NCBI RefSeq assembly: GCF_014400405.1
Contig: NZ_CP060496.1
Span: 62,001 to 126,000, forward strand
Length of the DNA stretch: 64,000 nt
Direction of reading: 5' to 3'
Origin: Brachybacterium sp. Z12
GTDB lineage: Bacteria; Actinomycetota; Actinomycetes; Actinomycetales; Dermabacteraceae
Under the pieces are notes generated by a model that made no database searches, was not told the DNA's origin, and saw nothing but the letters and a program-made list of their open reading frames with translations. Shown here piece by piece: positions 19,181-27,165 of the stretch. How positions within the stretch are numbered: position 1 is the first letter of the stretch; the number at the start of each line of letters is the position of its first letter. The translations under genes and the position numbers were made by a program.

Positions 19181-19918
19181 ATGGCCGTCCACCGACAGGT
19201 TCTGCGGGCCGAGGTTGAGGAGCTGATCCTGGAGCGGCTCCTAGAGTCCCGCTGGGCCCCGGGGTCGAGGCTGAGCATCGATGGTCTCGCTCGGGATCTC
19301 GAGGTGTCCCCCACGCCCGTGCGCGAGGCGATGGTCTCCCTCGAGCGCTCCGGACTGGTCGAGTATGTCGCGCTGCGCGGCTACGTGGTCGCCCCGATGC
19401 TGGACGCCGAGCAGATGACCGAGCTGCTCGACGCCCGCAAGGCCGTCGAGGCGGCGGCGCTGGATCGCGCCTTCGAGCACTTCGACGCGCTGCTGGAGGA
19501 TCTCGAGGCCGCCCACCGCGCGCATGGCGACGTCATCGCGAGCATCGAGCAGGCGGGGGAGGTCACCTACGAGCTGCTCCAGGAACACTTCCGCGCGGAC
19601 TGGCACTTCCATCAGATCCTCTTCGATCGCGCGGAGAACCGCTACCTCGGCAAGATGGTCGAGACCCTGCGCTCCCACACGCACCGTATGCGTCAGACCT
19701 GGGCCGGAGGACCTCCGGCGCTCGACATCCACGAGGCGTACACCGAGCACGGCCGGATCCTGGAGAAGGTGCGCCGTCATCATCAGGACGGTGCGCTGCA
19801 GGCGCTGGTCGACCACCTCGACGCCGTGCTGGAGCGCTCGCTGACGATCACCGAGGCCGAGCACGTGGCGGAGCAGATGGGCGAACCGGCGCCGCAGCCG
19901 GTCGCGACCGGCCGTTGA
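19181..19918 (+). CDS. GntR-family (FCD domain) transcriptional regulator 1
   Basis: A 245-residue regulator. Residues 5-75 form the winged helix (LSIDGLARDLEVSPTPVREAMVSLERSGLVE), followed by an all-helical FCD ligand domain with metal-type ligands in DARKAVEAAALD, HFRADWHFHQILFD and THRMRQTW. FCD regulators sense organic acids and sugar acids. The ATG at 19181 follows GAAGGGAACGCCATC. Because an ATCCTATAGGAT-like site lies in its own promoter and before several neighbouring operons, it is the leading candidate for the regulator of that set (inference). Confidence 0.85.
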   Translation: MAVHRQVLRAEVEELILERLLESRWAPGSRLSIDGLARDLEVSPTPVREAMVSLERSGLVEYVALRGYVVAPMLDAEQMTELLDARKAVEAAALDRAFEHFDALLEDLEAAHRAHGDVIASIEQAGEVTYELLQEHFRADWHFHQILFDRAENRYLGKMVETLRSHTHRMRQTWAGGPPALDIHEAYTEHGRILEKVRRHHQDGALQALVDHLDAVLERSLTITEAEHVAEQMGEPAPQPVATGR

Positions 19919-19940
19919 GCTGACCTCCCAGGAGGTCAGC
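19919..19940. terminator. Convergent hairpin terminator
   Basis: A perfect 10-base stem GCTGACCTCC-CA-GGAGGTCAGC overlaps the stop of the GntR gene and the last codons of the convergent XpaC-like gene. Confidence 0.65.
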
Positions 19941-20834
19941 GACCGGCGAACGGGTCGTCCCGCCCGTCGGCGAAGCGGGTCCTGAGGAACTCGGAGTGCA
20001 CATCGAGCGTGCGGGTGACCCCCGAGACGATGTCCTCCTCGATGCGGTCGATCCCCTCGGAGAGCACGGTCAGCTGCTCGTCGATGCTCTCGAGGTTCGC
20101 GACCGCCTTGTCCCGCGCGGCTGCGGTGGTGGTGGGGGAGAGGAACCCGGTGGTGGTCTCCAGGGCGTCCACCAGCTCGGGTATGTAGCGATCAGCCATC
20201 CCCTCGAGCACCATCACGTCGCCGTCGGAAGAGCGCCGCGACTGCAGGGAGGCTGAGCCCAGCAGTGCGTCGATCCGCACCAGCAGCGTCTCCGTGCGGT
20301 GCAGGACCTGCCGCACCACGGGGCTGGGGGCCCGGCGCCGCATCCGATGGAGGCGGCGGCGCTGAGAGCGGGAGTCTTTCACGATCTTCTCGAGCGTCGC
20401 GCGGGTACCCGCCGGGATCTCACCGGCGGCCCGGTTCAGCCGGACGGACTGCGGCGGGCGGTTGCGCAGCAGCAGGCCCGTGCCGCCGCCCACCACGAGC
20501 GCGACGCCGGCCCCGGCGGCCAGGGGCACCAGGAGCCCCGCACCCCGATCAGGCTGCTCACACCGAGCACCAAGAAGCTGCCGAGCCCAAAGCTGCCGCC
20601 CAGCACCGAGGGCACGCCGACGGTGAGCCAGCGACCGCGCCGTCGCGGCGCGGAGACGGCCTTCGAGTACGGGGCGTGGATCTTGCCCTCGAGAGGGCGA
20701 CGGCCCGGACCGGGGCCGGCGCTGCGCCCGGCGGCTCCCCTCGCTGCGCCGCCCATGCCTCGCGGCGCGCCGGGGCCGGGCCCTTGGTCCCTGCGGGCCG
20801 GTCGGTCTCTCGGCGAGCTGCTCTGTGCGTTCAT
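19936..20834 (-). CDS. XpaC-like membrane protein 1 (one frame break)
   Basis: About 299 residues, related to the 5-bromo-4-chloroindolyl phosphate hydrolysis (XpaC) family that is usually paired with TelA. A positively charged N-terminus contains LEGKIHAPYSKAV, then two hydrophobic helices, then an alpha-helical cytosolic part ending in LESIDEQLTVLSEGIDRIEEDIVSGVTRTLDVHSEFLRTRF. It is clearly a paralogue of the protein at 53394-54409: LEGKIH(A/S)P, the VLEGMADRYIPELVDA segment and the end are shared. The frame breaks near 20537 (one base missing in IGV-AGLLVPLAAG). No TelA lies next to this copy. The start at ATG 20834 may be leaderless. Confidence 0.72.
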
Positions 20835-20956
20835 GACAGGCACCAGGCTAACGCGGAGCTCCGGGAGCGGTCTGGGGGCTATCCCCCGTCACCTGGGGCC
20901 GGTGTCCAGGGGGATGCTCGGCCTTCCGCGATATGACGAGCCCAGCGCGCACGATC

Positions 20957-21718
20957 TCAGGCTGCGGCGTGCGCCTCCGCGATCCGCAGCAGCTCGAGAT
21001 AGCCCTCGAGCTGCCAGGCGGTGCGGCCCACGAACAGTCCGGTCACGTGCTCGATGCCGAGCAGGTCCGCGGCGTTGTCGAGGTTGACCGAGCCGCCGTA
21101 CAGCAGCCCGGCGACCTTCCCCGCGTACTCCTCGCCGAGCGCGGCGAACGGCTCGATGAGTTCTTCGGTGGTGGCGGGACGGCCTTTCTCGCCGATGGCC
21201 CAGATCGGCTCGTAGGCGATCACCACGCGCGAGAGCTGCTGGTCGTCGAGCCCTTCGAGGGCTCCGCGGGCCTGGCCGAGGATGAACTCGCTCGACCCGC
21301 CAGCATCCTTGACCTCGAGAGTCTCCCCGATGCACAGCAGCGGGGTGAGCCCGTGGCGCAGTGCCGCGGCGGCCTTGAGGCGCGTGGTCTCGACCGTCTC
21401 GCCGAAGTGCTCACGGCGCTCCGAGTGCCCGATCTCGACGATCTGCGCTCCAGCGTCCCTGGCCTGGGGGACGGAGACCTCGCCGGTCCAGGCGCCGGCG
21501 TCCTCCCAGTGGGCGTTCTGCACACCGAGCAGCACGGGGGAGTCCTCGCCGAGGATGTCCGCGACAGCGGTGGTGGCGGTGAACGAGGGGATCACGAACG
21601 GCTGCACCCCGGCGGGCGCCTTCCCGGCCAAGTGATCGCGCAGGCCGCTCGCCCAGGCGCGGCCCTCGGCGAGCGTCTTGGTCATCTTCCAGCTGGTGCC
21701 GACCCACAGGGTGCTCAT
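20957..21718 (-). CDS. Triosephosphate-isomerase paralogue, probable L-erythrulose-1-phosphate isomerase
   Basis: A 253-residue TIM-barrel isomerase with the active-site histidine in EIGHSERREHFGE and catalytic glutamate in VIAYEPIWAIGE, and GGSVN for phosphate. The N-terminal catalytic motif is GTSWKMTKT rather than the GNWKMN of housekeeping TpiA: lysine is kept but asparagine is replaced. That departure and the RpiB/DhaK partners match the LerI group, which converts L-erythrulose 1-phosphate to D-erythrulose 4-phosphate. ATG 21718 follows GGAAGGACGGCAC. It is the last gene of the operon DhaKL-RpiB-TIM. Confidence 0.85.
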   Translation of the reverse strand: MSTLWVGTSWKMTKTLAEGRAWASGLRDHLAGKAPAGVQPFVIPSFTATTAVADILGEDSPVLLGVQNAHWEDAGAWTGEVSVPQARDAGAQIVEIGHSERREHFGETVETTRLKAAAALRHGLTPLLCIGETLEVKDAGGSSEFILGQARGALEGLDDQQLSRVVIAYEPIWAIGEKGRPATTEELIEPFAALGEEYAGKVAGLLYGGSVNLDNAADLLGIEHVTGLFVGRTAWQLEGYLELLRIAEAHAAA

Positions 21719-21744
21719 GTGCCGTCCTTCCGTCCCAGGGGTTC

Positions 21745-22215
21745 TCAGGCCTGCTCGAGAGAGCCGTCGTAGGCGCAGATCGCGTCGACCTTCTCGGCGG
21801 AGGAGGAGTTCGGGTCGAACTCGAGGTCCAGCCACACCTTGACCAGCTCCTTCGCGGCCTCCAGGCCGATCACGCGCTGACCCATGCACAGCACCTGCGC
21901 ATTGTTCGACAGCACCGAGCGCTGCACCGAGTACAGATCGTGCGCGGTGACGGCGCGAACGCCGGAGACCTTGTTCGCTGCGATCGCGACGCCCAGTCCG
22001 GTGCCGCAGATCAGCAGCGCTCTGTCGGCCTCGCCCGCGGCGATCTTCTCCGCCGCGGCGACCGCGATGTTCGGGTAGAAGGTGCCGTCATCGGCGCTGC
22101 CCACGCCGACGTCGAACACGGACTCGACGCGGTCGTCGCCGTCGAGCAGTGCCTTGAGCTCTTCCTTGTGGCCGTAGCCGGCGTTGTCGCCGCCGACGAT
22201 GATCTTCAGTGCCAT
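21745..22215 (-). CDS. RpiB/LacAB-family isomerase, probable erythrulose-4-phosphate isomerase
   Basis: A 156-residue RpiB-fold enzyme. Cysteine 70 in ALLICGTGLGVAIAANK provides the base and GTGLG the anion hole; HDLYSVQRSVLSNNAQVLCMGQRVIG is the family C-terminal core. Together with a TIM paralogue and a DhaK kinase it matches EryI, which turns D-erythrulose 4-phosphate into D-erythrose 4-phosphate for the pentose phosphate pathway. Ordinary ribose-5-phosphate isomerase B is the alternative. ATG 22215 has AAGGAG 7 bases upstream. It is 26 bases from the TIM gene. Confidence 0.87.
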   Translation of the reverse strand: MALKIIVGGDNAGYGHKEELKALLDGDDRVESVFDVGVGSADDGTFYPNIAVAAAEKIAAGEADRALLICGTGLGVAIAANKVSGVRAVTAHDLYSVQRSVLSNNAQVLCMGQRVIGLEAAKELVKVWLDLEFDPNSSSAEKVDAICAYDGSLEQA

Positions 22216-22228
22216 GGGCTTCTCCTTG

Positions 22229-22249
22229 GTGAGTCGTGAGTCGTGAGTC
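22229..22249. repeat. Three tandem copies of a 7-base unit
   Basis: GTGAGTC is repeated three times head to tail directly upstream of the RpiB ribosome site, followed by a degenerate fourth copy (GAGGGTC). The repeat lies in the intergenic leader between the DhaKL stop and rpiB. Confidence 0.85.
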
Positions 22250-22279
22250 GAGGGTCGCAGGCGAAACGCCGGCGGGGAA

Positions 22280-22309
22280 GGGCGTGCGGGAGTCCGGTCC
22301 CGCACGCCC
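22280..22309 (-). terminator. Intercistronic hairpin after DhaKL
   Basis: An 11-base perfect stem (22280-22290 with 22299-22309, eight-base loop) directly follows the DhaKL stop on the minus strand. Within an operon it could attenuate transcription into rpiB or protect the upstream mRNA. Confidence 0.6.
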
Positions 22310-22316
22310 CGAGGGA

Positions 22317-24033
22317 TCAGGCCAGGTGCTGCCCGAGCTCCTTCATGAGGATGGAGAAGGAGATCGCGCCGGGGTCGGGGGTGCCCAGCGACTTCTCGCC
22401 CAGCACGCGTGAACGGCCCAGGGCGGCGGTGATGTCTGCGGTCGCGTCGGCGGCCTCGCGGGCCACCGTGGCCGCGGAGAGGATCGCCTCGGAGGCGTTG
22501 TCACCGGTGAAGGCCTCGGCCATCGCGGTCCGGAACGGGGCGGCGGCATCGACCATCGTCTTGTCGCCCACCTGCGCGCCGCCCAGGCGCTGGATCGCAT
22601 CGATCCCGGCGTCGATCGCGTCCACGATGTTCCGCGGCTCGCTGCCCGCCTGGTCGTCGAAGATGCTGGCGGCGGAGATGAGGGCCGCTCCCCAGAGCGC
22701 TCCGGAGGTGCCTCCGGCGGATTCCGACCAGGCATCGCCAGCTCGGACCAGCAGGGTGCGGGCCCCGGCGCCGGCCTCGAGCGCAGTCTTCGCAGCGGCC
22801 GCAGCACCCTTGGTGCCGTAGGCCATGCCCTGGCCGTGGTCGCCGTCGCCGGCGATCGCGTCGATCCGGCCCAGCTCGGCCTCTTCCCGCACGCAGACGG
22901 CCTCGAAGAGGTCCAGCACGCCGGCGATCTGCTGCGCGACCTCGCGCGACTGCTCGGTCGAGGTGGGCGTCTCGTCGGCCCCGGCCTGCCAGAACTCGGT
23001 GCGGCGCGGGCGAGCGATCTGCGGCATGGCACCGCGGTGGAAGGCGGGGGTGTCCACGGGGGCGAGCCAGTGCTGCTCGAGCTCTTCATCGAGGAACACC
23101 AGGGTCACGGACAGTCCGGCCATGTCGAGGCTGGTGATCAGCTCGCCCACCTCGGGCCGCACCGGGGTGATGCCGGCGGCCTCGAGCAGCTCCGCGACCT
23201 TCGCGTAGACGATGAACAGCTCCTCGTACTTCACGGTGCCCAGACCGTTCACGAGCACCGCGGCCCGGCCCTGGTAGCCGCCCTCGACGCGCTCCGGCTG
23301 CTCGGCCAGAACGCCCTCGACCAGCAGGGTCGCGATCTCGTCGGCGGTGCCGATCGGCTCGTCGCGCACGCCGGGCTCGCCGTGGATGCCCAGGCCCACG
23401 CCCATCTGCATCTGGGGCACGTGGAACAGTGCCTCCGGGGCACCGGGGAGGGTGGGGCCGTCGAAGGCGACGCCGAAGGAGCGGGTGGCGTCATTGGCCT
23501 TGAGCGCGATGCGCTCGGCCTCGTCCAGATCTGCGCCGGCCTCGATCGCGGCACCGGCGATCTTGAACACCGGCAGGTCACCGGCGATGCCGCGACGGTC
23601 ACGATGGTTCTCGGGGGTGTTGGAGATGATGTCGTCGCTGACCTTGATGATCCGCACGTCGATGCCCTCGGCGCGCAGCTTCTCCGCCGCACCGCCGAAG
23701 TGCAGCACGTCCCCCGCGTAGTTGCCGAAGCCGAGGATCACGCCGCCGCCGTTCTCCGCGTTGCGTGCCACGGAGTACACCTGCGAGGTCGAGGGCGAGG
23801 CGAAGACATTGCCGCAGGGCGCGCCGTGGCCCATGCCCGGCCCCACACCAGCCGGCGAAGGCGGGGTAGTGGCCGGAGCCGCCGCCGATCACCAGGGCGG
23901 GCTGCCCCTTCGGGGTCTCGGTGGCGCGCACCACGCCGCCGTGGACGACTGCGACGTGGTCGGGGTGCGCCGCGGCAAGACCTGCGACGGCCTCGGTCGC
24001 GAAGTCGGCGGGATCGTTGAAGAGGTACGTCAT
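22317..24033 (-). CDS. DhaK-DhaL fused ketotetrose/dihydroxyacetone kinase (one frame break)
   Basis: About 572 residues, an ATP-dependent single-chain kinase. The DhaK half has VIGGGSGHYPAFAGW, GFGNYAGDVLHF and the substrate-binding histidine in GLGIHGEPGVRDE; the DhaL half has the ATP/Mg aspartates in IAGDGDHGQGMAYG and SAGGTSGALWG. GHYPAFAG and GAPCGNVFASPSTSQV resemble L-erythrulose kinase (LerK) of mycobacteria more than glycerone kinase, in line with the neighbouring isomerases. The frame breaks near 23850 (one extra base in GGCTGGTGTGGGG, between PAFAGW and VGPGMGHG). ATG 24033 has GGAGGAAACC upstream. Confidence 0.87.
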
Positions 24034-24115
24034 CGTGGTTTCCTCCGAAGGCTGCCGCGGGGGACCGACGGCGGGTAGTCGTGGGCGGGCCGGGGCGGAC
24101 GGGGCCCGTAGCCCT

Positions 24116-24134
24116 TTAATCCTATAGGAATTAA
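24116..24134. promoter_or_regulatory. Palindromic operator upstream of DhaKL
   Basis: TTAATCCTATAGGAATTAA contains the perfect palindrome TCCTATAGGA and near-symmetric flanks. It lies 83 bases before the DhaKL ATG. It is one of the best matches to the shared ATCCTATAGGAT motif of this window. Confidence 0.65.
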
Positions 24135-24199
24135 GTTGCGCAGGACAGTGATGTCCGGACCCGCCCGTCCGGCGCAACGAACTGCGGATGACTGCAGGG

Positions 24200-24337
24200 T
24201 CAGACGATCAGCCACACGAGGCTAAGGATCACGATGCCTGCTGCTCCGAGGATGGTGCACATCACGGTCCAGGTCTTGATGCCGTCGGCTACCGACATCC
24301 CCAGGAACTTGGTGCTCGGGACCGCCCATGTGGAGCC
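24200..24337 (-). pseudogene. 3' remnant of a GntP-family permease
   Basis: Reading the minus strand to a TGA at 24202-24200 gives about 45 codons ending TKFLGMSVADGIKTWTV followed by MCTILGAAGIVILSLVWLIV. This is the last transmembrane hairpin of GntP-type (gluconate-family) permeases; compare TTFKTWSVVGTTISLVGF at the end of the intact GntP gene at 41320-42720. Nothing upstream of about 24337 continues the similarity, and the divergent GntR gene begins there. The gene seems to have lost its first 400 or so codons by deletion, leaving its tail in front of the DhaKL operon. Confidence 0.6.
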
Positions 24338-25058
24338 CGGCACCCCGGGAGGGCCCGTCCGCATCAGTCGGTCGCCGAGCAGTGCGGTGACCTATCGCCT
24401 GCTGGATCTCCTGCTGGGGGAGAGCATGCGTCCCGGCGATCGTCTGGCCGGGGAGCGTGCACTCGCAGAGAGCCTCGGAGTGGGGCGAAGTGCGGTGCGA
24501 GAAGTCATATCGGCGCTCGAGGTTCTCGGCATCGTCGACACTCGGGCGGGTTCGGGCACCTATCTGCGATCGGGCACGTCAGAGCTGCTGCCCAGCACCT
24601 CGTCGTGGTCCTTGCTGCTGGATCAGGACCGCACGCCTGAGCTGACCGTCGTACGCTCCGCCCTGGAGCGCAGCGCCGCGGAGCTGGCTGCTCTCGAGCG
24701 CACCGAGAAGCAGGCGCAGCAGCTGCCGGAGCTGGTCCGACGCCAACGTGAGGCGAGGGATGACCCTGAGCGCTATGTCGAGGCCGATATCGCCTTCCAT
24801 CGCGAACTTGCGGCGAACAGTGGGAACAAGCTGCTGTCGGAGATCCTCTCGACTACGCGCACCTTGCTGAGGGTGTGGTTCGAGCACGCAGTGGACCGGC
24901 GTGAGGACATCGAAGATGCGATCACGGAACATGAGGAGATCGCGCATGCGATCGCCGAGGGTGATGTCGAGCGTGTCTCTGCGGCGATGTCCCGCCATAT
25001 GCGTGCGGCGTCCGCCCGGGTGCTGCGGAACTCGACCGAAAGTCAGACCTCGACCTGA
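24330..25058 (+). CDS. GntR-family (FCD domain) transcriptional regulator 2
   Basis: Winged-helix core SSAVTYRLLDLLLGESMRPG, then RALAESLGVGRSAVREVISA, then an FCD domain (YVEADIAFHRELAANSGN, ITEHEEIAHAIAEGD). Divergent from the DhaKL operon, it is a natural local regulator of tetrulose catabolism and another candidate for the ATCCTATAGGAT sites at 24116 and 25175. The start is uncertain: the 5' region is shared with the GntP remnant. GTG 24330 is given; ATG 24234 has a ribosome site (AAGGATCACG) but would read through the remnant. A GGAGGG at 24346-24351 sits before GTCCGCATC, where a normal start codon would be expected. Confidence 0.75.
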   Translation: MEPGTPGGPVRISRSPSSAVTYRLLDLLLGESMRPGDRLAGERALAESLGVGRSAVREVISALEVLGIVDTRAGSGTYLRSGTSELLPSTSSWSLLLDQDRTPELTVVRSALERSAAELAALERTEKQAQQLPELVRRQREARDDPERYVEADIAFHRELAANSGNKLLSEILSTTRTLLRVWFEHAVDRREDIEDAITEHEEIAHAIAEGDVERVSAAMSRHMRAASARVLRNSTESQTST

Positions 25059-25174
25059 CCACAGGGTGCCGGTGAGCGCCACGGTTCCGTGACCACCCGC
25101 TTTCCCCGAGGACTGCCGACCCACCGGCCAAGCCCACAGTTCGCCCGATTCTCCCTCTTCCCTTTCGGTACATC

Positions 25175-25188
25175 GATCCTATAGGATC
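25175..25188. promoter_or_regulatory. Perfect palindromic operator before the isomerase operon
   Basis: GATCCTATAGGATC is a perfect 14-base palindrome 35 bases before the ATG at 25223, overlapping a likely -10 box (TATAGG). It defines the consensus of the shared motif. Confidence 0.7.
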
Positions 25189-25222
25189 AAGAAGATCATT
25201 CCTCGACTTCGAAGGGACAACG

Positions 25223-26155
25223 ATGTTCTCTGCAGAGAACTGGCCGATCGGGGCCAACATGCTCTCGTTCGGCAATAAGGCACCGGACGGCACCCCCATC
25301 CTGGAGGCTCCGTCCACCGTCTGGGCCTCTCAGCTGCGACAGGTCAAGGAGCTGGGCGTCGACCAGATCGACCCCACTGACGCCTGGCTGCCGCTCGCGA
25401 AGCTCAGCGACGACCGCCTCGAGGAGTTCCGTCGCGTGCTCGACGGCGAGGGCCTGTCCTTGGCCTCGATCTCCATGACCCGCAACTCCGTCGTGGACGT
25501 GAACAACGGCGAGCAGAACCTGCGCGACGCGCACCGATTCATCGAGATCGCGCCGAGCTTCGGCGTGAGCGTGGTCAACACGGGCTTCATGCAGGCCACC
25601 ACGGAGGCGCAGCAGAATGCCATCTGGTTCTGGCTCGAGGACGGCCACGTCGACGACCCGGCGCTGCGCGACCTCGCGATCGAGCGGGTCCGGCAGCTCG
25701 GCGACGCCGCGCAGAAGCAGGGCATCCAGCTCAGCCTCGAGATGTACGAGGACACCTACGTCGGCACCGCCGACGAGGCCGTCTCCTTCGTCACGGACGT
25801 CGACCATCAGGCTGTGGGACTAAACCCCGACATCGGCAACCTGGTGCGCCTGCACCGCGAGGTCGAGCCCTGGGAGGACATGTTCGAGAAGGTCCTGCCC
25901 CACTCGAACTTCTGGCACATCAAGAACTACACCCGCGACTTCGACCCTGCGACCGGTGCCTACTCCTCGGCGCCCATGCCGCTGAAGTACGGCTACATCA
26001 ACTACCGCAAGGTCATCCGTCGCGCCCTCGAGTTCGGCTACACCGGCCCGTTCTGCTGCGAGCACTACGGCTCCGACTCCCTCGGCGTCATCGCCGAGAA
26101 CGTGCACTACATCCGGCAGGTGCTGGCCTCCGCGCTGGCTGAGCCGACCGCCTGA
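25223..26155 (+). CDS. Sugar phosphate isomerase/epimerase-like TIM-barrel protein
   Basis: A 310-residue protein of the xylose-isomerase-like TIM-barrel superfamily (AP endonuclease 2 fold). Likely metal ligands are the glutamate in LSLEMYEDTY, the aspartate of VGLNPDIGNL, the histidine-rich NFWHIKNYTRDF and the glutamate in GPFCCEHYG. Such enzymes isomerise or epimerise ketoses, or dehydrate keto-sugars; no substrate can be fixed. The ATG has GAAGGGA 8 bases upstream. It is the first gene of an operon with an SDR (28 bases on), and a perfect operator lies in its promoter. Confidence 0.8.
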   Translation: MFSAENWPIGANMLSFGNKAPDGTPILEAPSTVWASQLRQVKELGVDQIDPTDAWLPLAKLSDDRLEEFRRVLDGEGLSLASISMTRNSVVDVNNGEQNLRDAHRFIEIAPSFGVSVVNTGFMQATTEAQQNAIWFWLEDGHVDDPALRDLAIERVRQLGDAAQKQGIQLSLEMYEDTYVGTADEAVSFVTDVDHQAVGLNPDIGNLVRLHREVEPWEDMFEKVLPHSNFWHIKNYTRDFDPATGAYSSAPMPLKYGYINYRKVIRRALEFGYTGPFCCEHYGSDSLGVIAENVHYIRQVLASALAEPTA

Positions 26156-26183
26156 GCCGAGCCCCGTTCGAAGGAGAACCCAC

Positions 26184-26990
26184 ATGACCATCGAGATCAA
26201 GACCATCCAGCCCTTCCCCGCCCAGCGCACCGCGCTGGTGACCGGCGCTGGCGCTCCCCGCGGCATCGGCCGGCGCGTTGTGCGCAAGCTCGTCGCCGAG
26301 GGCTGGCACGTGGCCGCAGCGGACATCGACGGCGCGGCCGTCGAGGAGTTCTTCGCCACTGAGCTGAACGCCGAGATCCCCGCCGAGTCCGGTCTGAAGG
26401 TGATCGGCGTCGGCGTCGACATCAGCGACCAGGCCTCGGTCGACGCCGCCTTCGCGCGCGTCGATGCCGAGCTGCCGCAGCTGGTGGCCCTGGTGAACCT
26501 CGCCGGCATCCCCAGCCCCCACTCGATCCTCGAGATCACCTCGGAGATCTGGGACCGCGTCATGAATGTCAACGGCAAGGGCACCCTGCTGATGATGCAG
26601 GCTGCAGCCCAGCGCATGATTGACGGCGGCATCGGTGGGCGCATCGTCAACACCTCCTCGATCACCGCCCTCGACGGCGGCGGAACTTTCTCCAAGACCG
26701 GTTACGCCGCCGCGAAGGCCGCCGTGCAGGGACTGACCCGCGGCGCGGCCCGGGAGCTGGGCGTGCATGGCATCACCGCCAACGTGATCCTGCCCGGCCC
26801 GATCGACACCGACATCATGGGCGGCACTCTGACGGACGACCGCAAGGACTCGATGTCGGCCAATATCCCGCTGCACCGCGTGGGCCAGCCTGAAGAGGTC
26901 GCCGGGCTGATCAGCTTCTTGGTCAGCGAGGACTCCTCCTTCGTCAGCGGCACGTCGATCAACGTCGACGGCGGCAAGCACATGCACTGA
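26184..26990 (+). CDS. Short-chain dehydrogenase/reductase B
   Basis: A 268-residue SDR: TALVTGAGAPRGIGRRVVRK cofactor loop (residues about 13-33), VNLAGI in the NAG position, and YAAAKAAVQGLTRG with catalytic tyrosine and lysine. The segment LPGPIDTDIMGGTLTDDRK and the C-terminus INVDGGKHMH are shared with SDR A (17541) and SDR C (29495). AAGGAGAACCCAC precedes the ATG. It probably oxidises a polyol or hydroxyacid supplied with the isomerase upstream; a tetritol such as erythritol or threitol would link it to the tetrulose kinase module, but this is inference. Confidence 0.85.
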   Translation: MTIEIKTIQPFPAQRTALVTGAGAPRGIGRRVVRKLVAEGWHVAAADIDGAAVEEFFATELNAEIPAESGLKVIGVGVDISDQASVDAAFARVDAELPQLVALVNLAGIPSPHSILEITSEIWDRVMNVNGKGTLLMMQAAAQRMIDGGIGGRIVNTSSITALDGGGTFSKTGYAAAKAAVQGLTRGAARELGVHGITANVILPGPIDTDIMGGTLTDDRKDSMSANIPLHRVGQPEEVAGLISFLVSEDSSFVSGTSINVDGGKHMH

Positions 26991-26999
26991 TCCGGCGCA

Positions 27000-27027
27000 G
27001 GCCCGGGGCTCCGATGAGCCCCGGGCC
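27000..27027 (+). terminator. Hairpin terminator after SDR B
   Basis: A perfect 11-base stem GGCCCGGGGCT / AGCCCCGGGCC with a six-base loop starts 9 bases after the SDR stop. It separates the isomerase-SDR pair from the following oxidoreductase operon. Confidence 0.7.
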
Positions 27028-27165
27028 TCCCGTCTCCCGGGACGCCCGGGCCCACTGGTCGCCAACGAGGCGCGACCAGGACCACCTCGGCCTGAGCACG
27101 CTGCTCGGGCCGTCCTCGCAGGACCTCTCCGGGCACCGCCGCCCGGCACCGATCAAGGAGAAGTG

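Noticed and set aside
22229..22249. CRISPR-like array
   Set aside because: Three 7-base units with no spacers; too short and contiguous for CRISPR.
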